Below are positions 26,801-38,221 of a stretch of 64,000 bases of DNA, in pieces (position 1 is the stretch's first letter; each line of letters begins with the position of its first letter). The translations under genes and the position numbers were made by a program. Origin of the DNA: Onchocerca lupi (taxonomy: Eukaryota > Nematoda > Chromadorea > Rhabditida > Onchocercidae). Under the pieces are notes generated by a model. The model was not told where the DNA came from. It was given only the letters and a program-made list of their open reading frames with translations, and made no database searches. The stretch is taken from positions 1 through 64,000 of the forward strand of contig JAOVVO010000222.1 of assembly GCA_028564675.1 (NCBI GenBank), written 5' to 3'.

Positions 26801-28606
26801 ATTGAATTCGGATAAACAAGTCCTTCTGAAAGTTTAAATTTTTTCCGAAATTGTTTTAGATTCGGATTTAAATTGAAATTGAATAATCTTTGATTGTTTC
26901 TGCACATAAAGATAGCACTTGTTTTAACGCACAGATAAACTAATCGATGTTTAATTATAGAGAATGTTTTAAAGATTGGCGTGATTGTTTGCAAATCTAC
27001 GTATTGCAGCAACACCATACTGCTGAACATCACACAACACATTATTCTCATGTCATTTGTGAATGTATGAACAGTTGTTCTAGATTAATTAAAAAAATTT
27101 ATGAGCAGGACGAACAATAATAAAGATATGATACATGAATTTGTCCTTTGGCCATCCCTGCAAGAAATTCAACCTGAAGTTTCCGGATTTCCGCACTCAC
27201 AACAAAAACCAGAGATCGATGGTCACCCGTCAAAAAGCACATCACCTCATCAGTCTTGCATGAAAATCGAAAACTTTGAAGTTTGTATTTTATGTTTTCA
27301 TATAGAAATATATCATGCGATCACCGCAAAAGAAAAAAAAAAAACAAATTGACAGACTTCGCGGTATTATGTGAAATGTTATGCCATGGTAGTGAGAGGC
27401 TACACGTATTTCTGGAAGATTGAGACAAGAAAAAAATATAGCATTTATTGATTAGCAAAATCTAAACCACTTGAACTATGATTAGTCTTATGATGGAATA
27501 GATTAAAGCGGGCTGTTTGAAGTCCAATCGAAGGCTTCTTCAGAAGGCCAATGCGCGAACAGTTTGATGTGAAGACATATCATTACTAATGCACATGCAT
27601 TGAACGGTCTTTGTTTCCGACATAATTAATATTACTTGACGTCAGTCGGTTTGCTTACCTGTCCTCACAAATACTGGATAATCTTTCGAACCTTTCGAAT
27701 GATTTAGGTAGGCTAGATTGATAATGAAATCTTTCTCCTTGAATGTCACATATTAAATAAAATGATTTTTAGGATTCATCCACATCTCAACAACATCAAC
27801 GTCGCTTTCGGATATCGGTCTCACCATCACGACGTTTTCAAACTCAAAGTGGTCCTTCCGGAAGCGATACCGACACCAGGTATATAGTATCTCTCGTCTC
27901 GTTCGTTTGCATGATTTCATTTTTTTATATCCAAATTTAATGAAATTAAATTTCGGTAAACTAATTTCAAATTTTAGTATCGGGAAACGTCGTTATGTGA
28001 TTAGGCAAGAAGTATTGCCGGACTCAACAGTAAGTATTGATATGGGTGGTAATGGAAATTCAGAATACCGGAAACTATAATTCATTCATCACATGTGTTA
28101 GAATCGATTTTGGAGAAGACAATTAGTGTTAATGGATTAGAAGCTGGCGATCGATTAGTACTTTCAGTCAGCCAATTTGATGTAATATTTTATTTTCGCG
28201 TAACCTGTCAATTATATGATAACGTATCATATCATAAATACTCAACGAGTATTTCTTCTGTCTTTCTTTTCATTATGATCATTTTTTGGTATCAGACGCT
28301 AATTTATCAAGTGCGCTGATTGTAAATTTTAATCTTTTTGTTTTCAAGTCATTTTCCCAAAAGGCAATCACTAATAACGGTTTGATATTTGTTCAATACT
28401 AAATCATGGAACATATTTATTCATTCCTTTCATACTGATCTTATATTCGATATAATATATGATTATTTCTGTTAGATAAAAATTTTCGGGAGTCTTTTCA
28501 GGAATTAGTAGAATTACATCAACCTTCACAGACCAATTCATCCAAAATCCTTATTCAGATAATTGAGATTGCAGGTCACTTATTAAAGAATGGTACCAAA
28601 ATTTGA
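11865..28606 (+). CDS. tmc-1: transmembrane channel-like protein (TMC-1/TMC-2 type)
   Basis: Pore-forming subunit family of mechanotransduction channels in the plasma membrane of sensory and other cells. Thirty phase-consistent exons give about 1486 residues: 11865-12058, 13431-13616, 14596-14753, 14875-14981, 15338-15454, 15807-15952, 16272-16422, 16522-16704, 17086-17195, 17521-17635, 17988-18197, 18422-18598, 18793-18997, 19052-19254, 19917-20016, 20405-20520, 20589-20717, 21107-21303, 21851-21961, 22313-22438, 22759-22837, 23387-23536, 23978-24138, 24892-25053, 25510-25665, 26502-26777, 27109-27280, 27773-27879, 27978-28029, 28502-28606. The cytoplasmic N-tail has KKEVIGKLRC and IESHFGSVVSSYFTFLRW before TM1. 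The TMC signature CWETMVGQE sits at about residue 819. About nine membrane segments are visible. A long Thr- and Lys-rich extracellular loop (about 490-815) lies between TM5 and TM6, and a long acidic, then Ser-rich, tail follows. The tail contains FRISVSPS, as in worm TMC. The 25665 donor and the last exons are uncertain; stopping at 28080 gives about 1468 residues. Orthology to tmc-1 rather than tmc-2 is not proven. Confidence 0.9.
23751..23811. repeat. 31-bp tandem duplication in a tmc intron
   Basis: The unit starting GGTA(A/C)ATAATCAGTCGC and ending CAAGTTGAT occurs twice, at 23751 and again at 23782. The period is 31 bp with a single internal difference. It lies in the intron between exons 22 and 23 of the tmc gene. 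Confidence 0.85.
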
Positions 28607-28734
28607 GATAATTAAAAATTCCTTGAGATATTGGAAAAAATTTAAATCTGTTTTTGTCTTAGTAAATGATCAATGATTGTCCGTTGCTTTATATTTTCTG
28701 TGTTTCTGAAAAGGGCAATGTTTGTGTAATTTTA

Positions 28735-28740
28735 AATAAA
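28735..28740 (+). promoter_or_regulatory. probable polyadenylation signal of tmc
   Basis: An AATAAA hexamer lies 129 bases after the more distal candidate stop codon at 28606. It supports that stop rather than the earlier one at 28080. Hexamers of this kind are frequent in AT-rich DNA. Confidence 0.4.
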
Positions 28741-30357
28741 TTCAGTCCATTTCATTAGTAAAGTAAAAAAAAAAAAAAAAAAAAAAAAGAAAAAAGACTG
28801 TCTAAATTCTATGCAAAACGAAAATCATCCAATAATCTATTCACAAATAGAGGTTAATTTGAAAAATACAGAAGAACTCCAATTTTCCCTTTTTATATAT
28901 AGACACTTTTTCCATTTCCATCTACGTTTGATCATCTGGGAACCAATTTTTACTGTACTGAATTGAATGCAGGAGAGAAAAAATGGTACTATTGGTACGT
29001 AATAGCAGCAAGTTGAGAGTCATGTCCCCAAACTTTTATTATTTTTTTGACGAATACATAACTGGATAATTTGAATTTCGCATAAAAGCCTACTATATAA
29101 AAAAGTTTTATATGTGATGCTGAATGATCTCATTTAGTCTAGTAGAATTGAAATCTGTCAAGACTCGGTACTAAATTACAGAAGACAATTTCATTTTTGT
29201 TCAGAAGAAGGAGAACGAGGAAAAAATTTAATGGATTCATCTTCTGCAGGCAGAATAGCAAAGTGAATTTCAGGAAGATATCCAGCAATTAATGTTTTAA
29301 TAATTCTTTCGACAGAGATAATGTGAAGATCACTCCCGAAATTAGGCAGTTTCATGAAAAAGATGAAAAACAGTTGCATGAATTAATAATAGCTTAGAAA
29401 TACATTTAAAAGCAAAGTGAGATAAGCTCATAGACAATAACCTGGAACACCTCAAGATGAGCATAAAAAAAAGATGGGAAACTGGAGAAGTTTCTCTTAA
29501 ATTCCCGACGCAACTCGGTCGTAAAATAACACCACTTGAAATAAAAATGTTTTTTCATACTGAATATACCGTTGACCTCCGACCTGTACTGCGTTCATTT
29601 AAACATATTTCCTCCAATACTTTACATGGAAGACACATGTGATGAACCTACTTAATTTCCATTAAAGAAATAATTTCTTGCCAACGCTAAACGAAATTAT
29701 TTCCAGAAACAATGTAATGGCAGCTATTTCGTTACTTGTTGGAATGAATCTTAGGAGAACTAAGAGTGATAAGAGTTTAACTTAGCTATAACGCGTTAAA
29801 TAGCAACGATTGATTCTAACGGGAAGCGAAAATTTTGGAAATTTTCGAAGAATCATATATCTTAGAATCTTTGAAGGTTCTCTTTTATTATTTCTTGCCA
29901 ACTATTGGTTTTTCTTTCAGACGTATAATTTATTGCTTCAGTCGATCTGTTTTTTTTGCTAAGTGGATAATAATTGAAAATTTTCCACTGAAAATTTTCA
30001 GTGGAAAATTTTCAGTGAAAATTTTCCACACTTTTCCACTGCACTTTTAATTAGCTTTTAAAAATTATTGAATTTACAATATACTGACGAAATTCTGACT
30101 TAATATTCAAGCTTTCCCGGAATATCTACCAAGTTGTTCATGAGATAAATGTTATCAGTTGCCTTTATATATATATAAACATCTTCCATCCGATCAAATT
30201 CTTCAATTCAAGTCAGATTCCAGTTTATTGACTCGAATTGATTTCAATATGGAAATAGTCAAAGATTCTTTAAGAGATTTTAAAAAAGCCATTGAATGAT
30301 ATGTATTGATGTGTGCAAGTTGTATGTTATTCCCTTACGAACGGTTCGTTTTTTCAG
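28741..30357. other. intergenic, tmc to CTU2
   Basis: No gene is supported. The stretch holds an A-run (28768-28788), short unmatched open frames on both strands near 29191-29642, and the large palindrome at 29975-30014. It ends in a TTTTTTCAG acceptor at 30349-30357 immediately before the CTU2 start codon, a likely trans-splice site. Confidence 0.5.
29975..30026. repeat. 40-bp perfect palindrome with four GAAAATTTTC units
   Basis: Bases 29975-30014 read identically on both strands. Inside and just beyond, the self-complementary decamer GAAAATTTTC occurs four times, at 29976, 29990, 30004 and 30017. The spacings are 14, 14 and 13 bp, separated by CACT, AGTG and AGT. It lies about 340 bp upstream of the CTU2 start codon. 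Confidence 0.9.
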
Positions 30358-30363
30358 GCAGAA

Positions 30364-33300
30364 ATGAGAAAATGTGTGAAATGCCCTCAAGCTGCTACAT
30401 TATGTGGTATGGATGTGAAAAAGGCAGCTTACTGTAAAGTGTGCTTTATTCAAATGGTAAAACATAAATTTGGCTCCACTATCGGCAAACGACGGCTGTA
30501 TAAAGTTAGCATTGTTTAATCATATTCGAAATTTCGACTATTCGTATTCATAAGGATGTGTATTGAAATTTGACCAATTGCAATTTTTTTCTTTTTTTTT
30601 TCTTTAGATCTCACATTTTCAAACATACGTTTCAAAGAATTGAATTTTTTATTGCAATCTTAGCGATGGAGAAAGAGATTGAATTAAGAATTATTTTTGA
30701 TAGATAAAATATTAGTTATTCCGTCAATGCTCAAAAATCTCTTGAAATGTACTATATAAATAACAACATATACCCTACTCTATCTATTGATTTGCCTCTA
30801 AACTTTGCATTAGCAATTTTTATTTCTTGTATTTTCCTCCCCACTTTTTTTTTTCGCTTTTTTCATAAACATAATCATTGCGCTCTAGAAGTCTAGCAAG
30901 ACATTCGAAGATGTGTATTTTATGTTTTCCATATTTTAGGATGGTGAACAACGCGAAACCTTAATAGTGTACAATGGAACTAACGCTGGTGCACTTTTAT
31001 TGTCACTTGTTAGTCAAGGTCTGCAAGCTGATGCTCACAAACGGCTCACACTCTTACCCACTGTAAATGCTTTACATATTTAATTCAGATGATGCATATA
31101 CAAATAGAATGGGTTATTAGATTTGTCTGAACATCGAATGAAAAGTTGAAAGTTTTGTGATTAAGAATAAAATGCTCTAGAATTCTGGTTTGACAGTTAT
31201 CATTAGAGTCTTTACGGGAAATTCACATGCATTTATTCGGCATGCTTAAAACTAAAAAACTTGCTTCACTAATTCATCATACACCATATTAGCTTAGTAG
31301 AAATTTGCAAGTTACCAAGTTCCTTTCTGAAATCTCCTGAATCAATGTTATTCTGTCATTTCTTTATTTTCAAATTACGACATCTTTCAGGTAATGGTTC
31401 TTCTCAAGGAAATAGATGAAGCAATAATTGATAATATTAAAAAGGAAGTAGAACTTATCAAGGGATGTATCACAGCTCCATGGATCTATGTTCATATTGC
31501 TGCGGTCTTCGAAAGCAATATTTCTGATCCACGATCATCTTCTGATATTTGCGGCATTGATTACGTATCTTTTTTGTTTCTAATTGTTTCTTTTCTGTGT
31601 TGTATTTTCAAATTTTGGTTGTTAATTCTTGACTAATCTTTACTGAATATTTGTCAAATCTTAATTTGCAGTTATGATATGTGCACTATATTGAAAGAAA
31701 AATTCCTTAATGTTTACACTGTAAGAAGTAACATTTATTTGTTTTTGAGATGAGTCCTTTATATTTCCCTAGTTTTCAACAACGTCATCGAAGTTTTGAG
31801 ATGTAATCAGTGATAGAGATTTCCCATATACTCTTCATTATCCGGCTCCCTTGTTATTAATTTTTGTTTCTTTTGCTGTCAGTTCTGCTGCAGTCACACG
31901 AATGTGCATGAAAATTAGGCGCCGTTACATTTTATCATCAATAATTTTGAGTTTTGAAATAATTCTCTAATTTTATTGCGTTTATCATTTTTCTCTTGTC
32001 ATTAAAAGACTTTTCAGATATCACAATGGACTAAGTTGTTGACTTCTTGTTCATCATCATCTATAAGAGAGGAAGTTGAATATTTGTGTTCAAATATGTT
32101 ATGTATTCGAATAGCGCAGAAATTAGGAGTTCATAAAGTAATGCTGTCTATGTCTGCTGATGAATTAGCTTCAACAGCTCTTTCATCTCTTACTTTAGCT
32201 AGAGGTTGTTCTGTTTCTTTAAAATTTGAAAGTATAAGTAAGCGAGGAATTATATAAGATTTAATTTAAAATTTTTAATTGAAGGGAGTGTTGAATTTTC
32301 AGAATCACATCTTTTAAACTTTAGATTTATGGATTGATGCAGCTTTTTGAGCTTTAATGACAACAGTTATAATATAATTTGGAACTTTCCAGGTCCTTCT
32401 GTTTTTCATGCAGTTAATGTAGTTGATAAGCGTTACGGTGATGTCACATTGATACGTCCGTTTCGAGAAATTAGTGAAAAAGAAATTGCACTTGTCAATC
32501 GGTAATTTTTTTAATTTCCGATTTTCTGTTTCTTTGACTGTTTAAATTTTATAAAATTTTGCTTAATTTCTCTAATGAATCGATTAAATTGAATAATTTT
32601 AGGAATGCGAATGTTGAATATCTGATATTATGGGGCTTTAGTATTTTCTTTAATATCATTCACCATCTTAATGAAACTGAATCATGTCATATTAACAGAT
32701 TTCTTGAAATTTTCGAAAATTAGATTGAAATATTTGCAAAAACATGATTTTAAATCTTTTGCTAATATTAGCAAATAATTTAATGTAAAAGGATTGGTTT
32801 AGATTCGAAGGAAGTGACCGATATATTTTGAATGTGCAGAAGAACCGTGTAAAAATTGATGACGATGACCAGTCATTGCAATCAGTTTCCAGAGATTTTA
32901 TAAGCGATTTGATGATCAGTGGTTTTACTGGTACCATAACGACCATATTAAGCACCGCTAATAAAATACAAGCTCCAGCCATAAATAGGGCTCGCTGCAT
33001 TTTGTGTGCCTCAGCTTACAATGCAGAAGAAGGCGAAAAGTTAGTTTGATTGTACTTTATAGTATATGATTTCACTGAAATCACTCGTACTTTAATATTT
33101 AATTTTTTTTTTTAGCCTTCTATATCCCTTTCTCGAAGGATAAACTTTCCGAGAATACTTTCCAGTAACTTACACTTTCCTGCAATCTTTAATTTAGTAT
33201 AAAAATTTAGTACAAAATTACGAAATCTTAATAATTGAGTTTTTAAATCAAAAATACCACGATAAAAACCTTTGATATGCTTAATACACAGAGAGATATT

Positions 33301-33478
33301 GTACTTTTATTGATATCATGGACAGTTTCTGTATATGCTGCTCATTAGATACATTCTTCGATTTTTAATGTTTTATATTTCCAGGTATTGCTTTTCATGT
33401 ACATCAATTCTGGACCAAGTTGGCGACAAGATCTTGTTAGAGCAGCTTCTTAATCCCATGTGTATGGTTGTTTATTAA
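30364..33478 (+). CDS. ctu2: cytoplasmic tRNA 2-thiolation protein 2 (CTU2/NCS2)
   Basis: Partner of CTU1/NCS6 in the cytosolic URM1-dependent pathway that adds the 2-thio group to wobble uridine 34 of tRNA Lys, Glu and Gln. Exons: 30364-30504, 30940-31062, 31391-31564, 31672-31720, 32018-32237, 32393-32501, 32803-33039, 33385-33478; about 381 residues. The N-terminus has the paired-cysteine segment CVKCPQAATLC followed by YCKVCF and HKFGSTIGKRR. VYNGTNAGALLLSLV corresponds to the PP-loop-like region, which lacks the catalytic SGGxDS as expected for CTU2. RPFREISEKEIALVNR and the C-terminal RCILCAS and YCFSCTS cysteine pairs are typical. The start codon follows a TTTTTTCAG acceptor. Exon 3 (phase 0) and exon 4 (needs phase 2) disagree by one base, so either the junction is misread, a small intron at 31620-31671 is used, or the sequence carries a frameshift. 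Confidence 0.85.
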
Positions 33479-36155
33479 AACACTAAGAAACTGTAGGTTC
33501 TTAGTTGTCAATATTCATCAATCAGGAAATTAATTTTCAGCAGAATTTGAAATCTCTTACTAGCAAATAGACTTAAAAATAATGATTATGAGATAAATTA
33601 CATTGAATAAATGCATAATTTTATTTTTTGATTTAAGTAGTGTCAAGCTTTGAAATGCCTGAAAATCAAAAGTTCGCAATGCTATTATGTGAAAATTCAG
33701 ATAATTTTACCGAAAAATTTAATTATTCGAATAATTATTAATGTCATTTGTTCGTTCATTGTAGAAAAATTTGCCAGAATGAATTGAACAGTGTTATTAT
33801 TTGTTTGCTATTATTGTTTTTCGGCGTTATATTATGAACAATAAAAACAGATATACTGATTTTTTGCACCGTTTATGTTATCACGGTTGATTTCCAATGT
33901 CACTACTTTGAGTTTTTGTGCTATTGCTTCCGTGTTGGAAATTCAAATAATTAAAATATAAGTAATTTTTCGAAGTATGGAAATTGTTGATTGAAATCTG
34001 AAGTACTTTTTTATAATATGGTAAATGACAAATAATCGGAATAAAGAATTAACCTGTTTAATATATCCTTGAATCTTGCTGATTTCGATTAGGAACGAGA
34101 AAATTTAAAATTTCGTATAAAATCATAAAGTAATTGGTTCTGTCTGAATATTACTGCTCATTAGTTATTTGTTATCTCCTAGAATTCTAAGGATCATCCA
34201 AACCAAATAATCGCTTGATAACTTGTAACTTTACTAATTCACAGATAACGCTTCAAGAATCAGAGTTACATGTGGATGGTTCCAATGATATCACATGTGA
34301 TTCTTATTCAGGGTTTATTGCATGAATCTTTCCTACAACTCTGTATTAGCTCCTTTCAAATTTGATCCTTAAAAGACGTCTATTAAGTGACGTGATTATT
34401 GTAATCATCGGATTTCGACGCAATTGGATGAAAAGAGCAAAGTCAAAGTAATAATTTTAAAGATATTATTGTCATTCCTATTTTTCAATAATCAAGCATC
34501 CATTTATCTCAATAACTTTCAGCATTTGTAGATTTGGATAGCATTTGCTGTGATTGTAACTTTATGACAGCAATAATATATATGTCTTTGATACATCCGA
34601 TTCATCTTTTTGTTTATATGGAAAATGGCGATTTCCATATTATTTGTCAACGAAACTATCGACATCGTTCGCATTTCCGAGTACTATTAATTTTTAATTT
34701 TAACTAATTATTTAAATTTCTTAACAAATCATACTAACTGATAATATATAATTAAAGATGTTGTTTGTATATTCAATTAAAAGTATGGATTAAAGCTTTG
34801 AATTTTTAACATATTGCTATTGTTGTGATTTTCATTTTTCTGATTTTATTCTCTCTCTTTAATTTTTCTATTTTTTAGAAGAGGTCTTTGATTATGATTC
34901 CATACTGCATTATTTTGGTAGTTTTTACCGACCCAGCTTCTCTTTATCTTTGAATCTGTAGATTATGGATCATTATTTTAGCCTTTACTTCTGGTTAATC
35001 TTTAGAACTGTCAAGGCATTAGATCCGTCAAAATAATTGTATTTCCGGATCACGATTGGTTGTAATTAGGCTCAGCAAATCTTTAATAAGTAAAATAAGA
35101 ATCATGAAAATGAATATATTTTTGTCAATCAATCTGCTAATTTTCATAGCATAGAAAACCGTGCTTCGACGAACTTGAAAAAAGCATTTTTTTTTTCATT
35201 TATTTTTGGTTTTTTGTGATGCTAGCTATGGAAGCATTTTTCCCGAAAAAATTATTGGATGATTGAAGAAGTGATAATTAGTTGGCGAAAAGTAAAATGA
35301 ATATGTGATGAGGCAAAACTTCATAGCTCAGTTGTTCAATTTTTTTAACTTTGGTTGTTCGACATTTAGCTAGATGTTCTTGTGGAAAAGAATTGAATTT
35401 TTCTTTAACCAGTATCACTGAAGATTGCAGTTTTCGGTGCATCTCATCTATTTGCTGGTTTTGGAGCTTCTTCATAATTCAATTACTGAAAGTTGATCGC
35501 TATTGATTGCATCGTGTGAATCACTTTTCTTTGCAAGTCGAAATCTGATTAAGAAATTGTTTTTGTTGTTGCGTAAAAAAAGAAAATTGCTGTTTCTATC
35601 CAAACAGCAATTTTTTTTGCTGTTCATCATCTAATAAGCCATCCATACTTTTTCATCTTTTCAATTTGCTTGGAATGAAGATTTAAAATAATCACGATGA
35701 GTTCTTCGACAATTTTCCATATAATTGTAAAAACTCTCTTGCGATCAATTTCCAATAGTCAGTCAATACGCTTCTTCAGTCTTTCGTTTCTTTCGCAAAA
35801 CTTTCTGAATTGTGACTGCACAGTTCCTAGCCAAATATTTTGTTGATTTTACCGGTTATTCCTGCTGCTTTAAGATTTATTTGAATTTAGGCACAAAATC
35901 CACTCAAATTTGATTTTTGTTTAGATTTTGTGTCTGAAATAAGTAATAAACAGTAAGTAATCGATTATTAACAAGAAATATGAAGCAAAGAATGTATATT
36001 AAATTGATATATAATGTAGTCATAACTATTCAAAATCGTATCCCAATATAAAATAGCAAAGAATAAAGTTCGATAGTGCAAAAAATGCAGTTAATTTTGC
36101 ACTAACTTAATACAATATTTCTGTATATCATAAATTATCATGCCCATATTTTCAG
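33479..36155. other. intergenic, CTU2 to FBXW5-like
   Basis: An AATAAA at 33606-33611, 128 bases past the CTU2 stop, is a plausible poly(A) signal. The rest is AT-rich with no supported gene. A minus-strand frame at 35278-35475 and broken coding-like pieces up to about 35850 could be old element debris but match nothing I can name. A 13-bp hairpin followed by a T-run is at 35583-35618. The region ends in a TTTTCAG acceptor just before the next start codon. Confidence 0.45.
35583..35618 (+). repeat. 13-bp hairpin followed by a T-run
   Basis: AAAATTGCTGTTT (35583-35595), a 6-base loop CTATCC, and the exact reverse complement AAACAGCAATTTT (35602-35614) run directly into a T tract ending at 35618. 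This has the shape of a small structured RNA with a pol III-type T terminator, or of a transposon fold-back. No A or B box was recognised upstream. Confidence 0.7.
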
Positions 36156-36162
36156 TGATTAG

Positions 36163-38044
36163 ATGAGCGAAGGATGGGACAATTTGCCAACCGAATTATT
36201 GTTGATGATAATGTCATACTTAGAGGCAAAAGAATTGGCACGCCTTGGCAACGTTAGTTATCACTGGAAACGTGTAGGAGAGGACAATTCGTTGTGGAAA
36301 TACTTATTTTTCAAAGATTTTACGCAAAACAGTCAGACTTACAGGAAGGTGAAATTTCAATTTTAAAAGTAATTGATTAAAATTACTAGCATCTTTTACT
36401 AGCACTTGATTAAAATTACTAGCAATATCAAAATTAGCTACTTTTCTTGATGTTTGAAATTAATGCTATGCGGCATATTGATATAATTGCTGTAAAGATA
36501 AACATACTAATATTTCCGTTGTATTTATCAGCATTTTATAGGTCTGTGAACGTTGGATTGATGAATACAAGTTATTGAAATTTGAGCCTCCGATAACTCT
36601 TACCGAAAGTTTGAGGGATTGTCCTGATGGTTTATCACATGTTGCTTTTTCCGATGATGGTCAGCTATTTTGTACGACAGCTAACGATGCTTCCTTCAAA
36701 GTGCTTTATTGCTTACGATATCTTTCTTGCAATGCAAAACTTACATTAAGACTATTCACTTTTTCTGACCATTCATTTTTTTTTTTCTTTATTATTTCGC
36801 ATTGCAATGCGGAAATAGTAGTATTTGAATAGTGAATAATAATATGATGTATTCTTGGAAGCTTTATATAGATCTAGAAAAATTATCGTATATTGGTCAA
36901 ATGAATTCGAATGATTCTGATCACTGATAACACTCTAAGTGAAACCATTCGATAGCTAGTGTCATATACTGTTTTTAAGAATCTATGTATAGCTATTCTT
37001 ATATATAATTTTTACTGGAAAATACAATTCACTAAATAACTAGACATTTTCCATCTCTTTCATATCTGATTTTTCAAAATCATTGAAACTTATATTATGG
37101 ACAATGACTACATCAGTCGATCTTTCATTAATTAGATTTATTGAAACTTCAATTTTTATTATCACTTTAGTTTTTCTTTACATCGTTGTGATATAGATAT
37201 GGACTGCGACAAGTCCAGTATATTTGTTGGATGAAAGATATATGGATGATGCTCTGGGATGGGAACGTGCTTTAAGCTCTCAATTCAGCGCAGACAATAA
37301 ACGGCTTCTTGTAGCTGGTGTAAAGTTTGGTGGAATTGGTGAAATCGCAGTTTATTCCGTCGACGGTTTGCTTTTATCCGTAGTAATTACAAATCCTTTT
37401 CTTTGGAATAGAAAGGATTCATAACTTTTTCAAAAGTTGAAAACTTTAGAAGTTAAAATAACTAATTATGCAGAGATTTATATGAAACATCTCGATGTTT
37501 GGATCTCTAACCTTTCTAGGAATGTGCTACTGTATAGTCGATGCAGCATGTTCTCCTGTAGCTATGAAAATGAACTTTACATAGCAACTGAATAATTGTA
37601 ATGGATCAGAAATTTGTAATAACATTTTTTCTTTTTGACTATTAATAATTTTGAAAAAAGTTCAGCAGGATAAGGTCTAATTCAAAGACATGCATTTAAT
37701 AAAAATGTTCATGTTGCGTCTAAGAATTGAAATATTGTTTTTTATCGTAAAATAATGATTGATGAACTCTTTTTCCAGAGGACAGCTCATCAATACATTT
37801 TTTATGTCGTGTGCTAAATAATCCGCCTGAAGTGGGTGCTTGTTGGTACAATAGCTCATACATATTCAGTGGTGATATATACTTCTTTAATCGGAAGTAC
37901 GTTTATTATTGGATTATTATTATTAATTACCGATTGTTTTTATTATTTATTATTTATTATTTATTATTATTATTTATTACTATTATTATTAATTATTATC
38001 ATTATCATTATTATCAGGAAATTATTACTTTGAAATGTAATTAA
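36163..38044 (+). CDS. fbxw5: F-box/WD40 protein, FBXW5-like, lacking the C-terminal half
   Basis: FBXW5 is a substrate receptor of SCF/CRL4 ubiquitin ligases. Exons: 36163-36348, 36542-36700, 37197-37365, then 37779 onward. The N-terminal F-box reads LPTELLLMIMSYL...VSYHWKRV...LWKYLFF (about residues 8-50). Propeller repeats follow: LSHVAFSDDGQLFCTTAND, FKIW, LSSQFSADNKRLLVAGV and EIAVYSVDG. Human FBXW5 has 566 residues; here only the first ~210 align in my reading. The fourth exon either ends at a strong donor (37897, GTACGT) with no detectable next exon, or reads through an ATT microsatellite to a stop at 38042-38044, giving 259 residues. AATAAA occurs at 38134. The next features are a minus-strand gene and THOC3, so no room for the missing blades was found. 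The start follows a TTTTCAG acceptor. Confidence 0.75.
37900..38030. repeat. ATT/TTA microsatellite
   Basis: An almost uninterrupted run of TTA/ATT-type triplets with a few point changes. It is in frame with the FBXW5-like exon, where it would encode a tail of Ile, Leu and Tyr, for example LFLLFIIYYLLLLF. Confidence 0.8.
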
Positions 38045-38221
38045 GTATGTTAACAAAAATATATATAATAATATTCTAACAGAGATAAATATATCGAAAG
38101 TTGAACGTTTGTTTCTTTTTCTTTTTATTCTGTAATAAACGAGTAAATTAATCATGAACAAATAAATGAATGATGATGATATTAGTGGGACGTAATTTAT
38201 TAATCATTACACTGATGAACT

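Noticed and set aside
28768..28788. Long A-run, with similar runs at 51810-51836 and 58745-58768
   Set aside because: Simple homopolymer tracts without flanking duplications or retroposed coding sequence, so not evidence of retrogenes.
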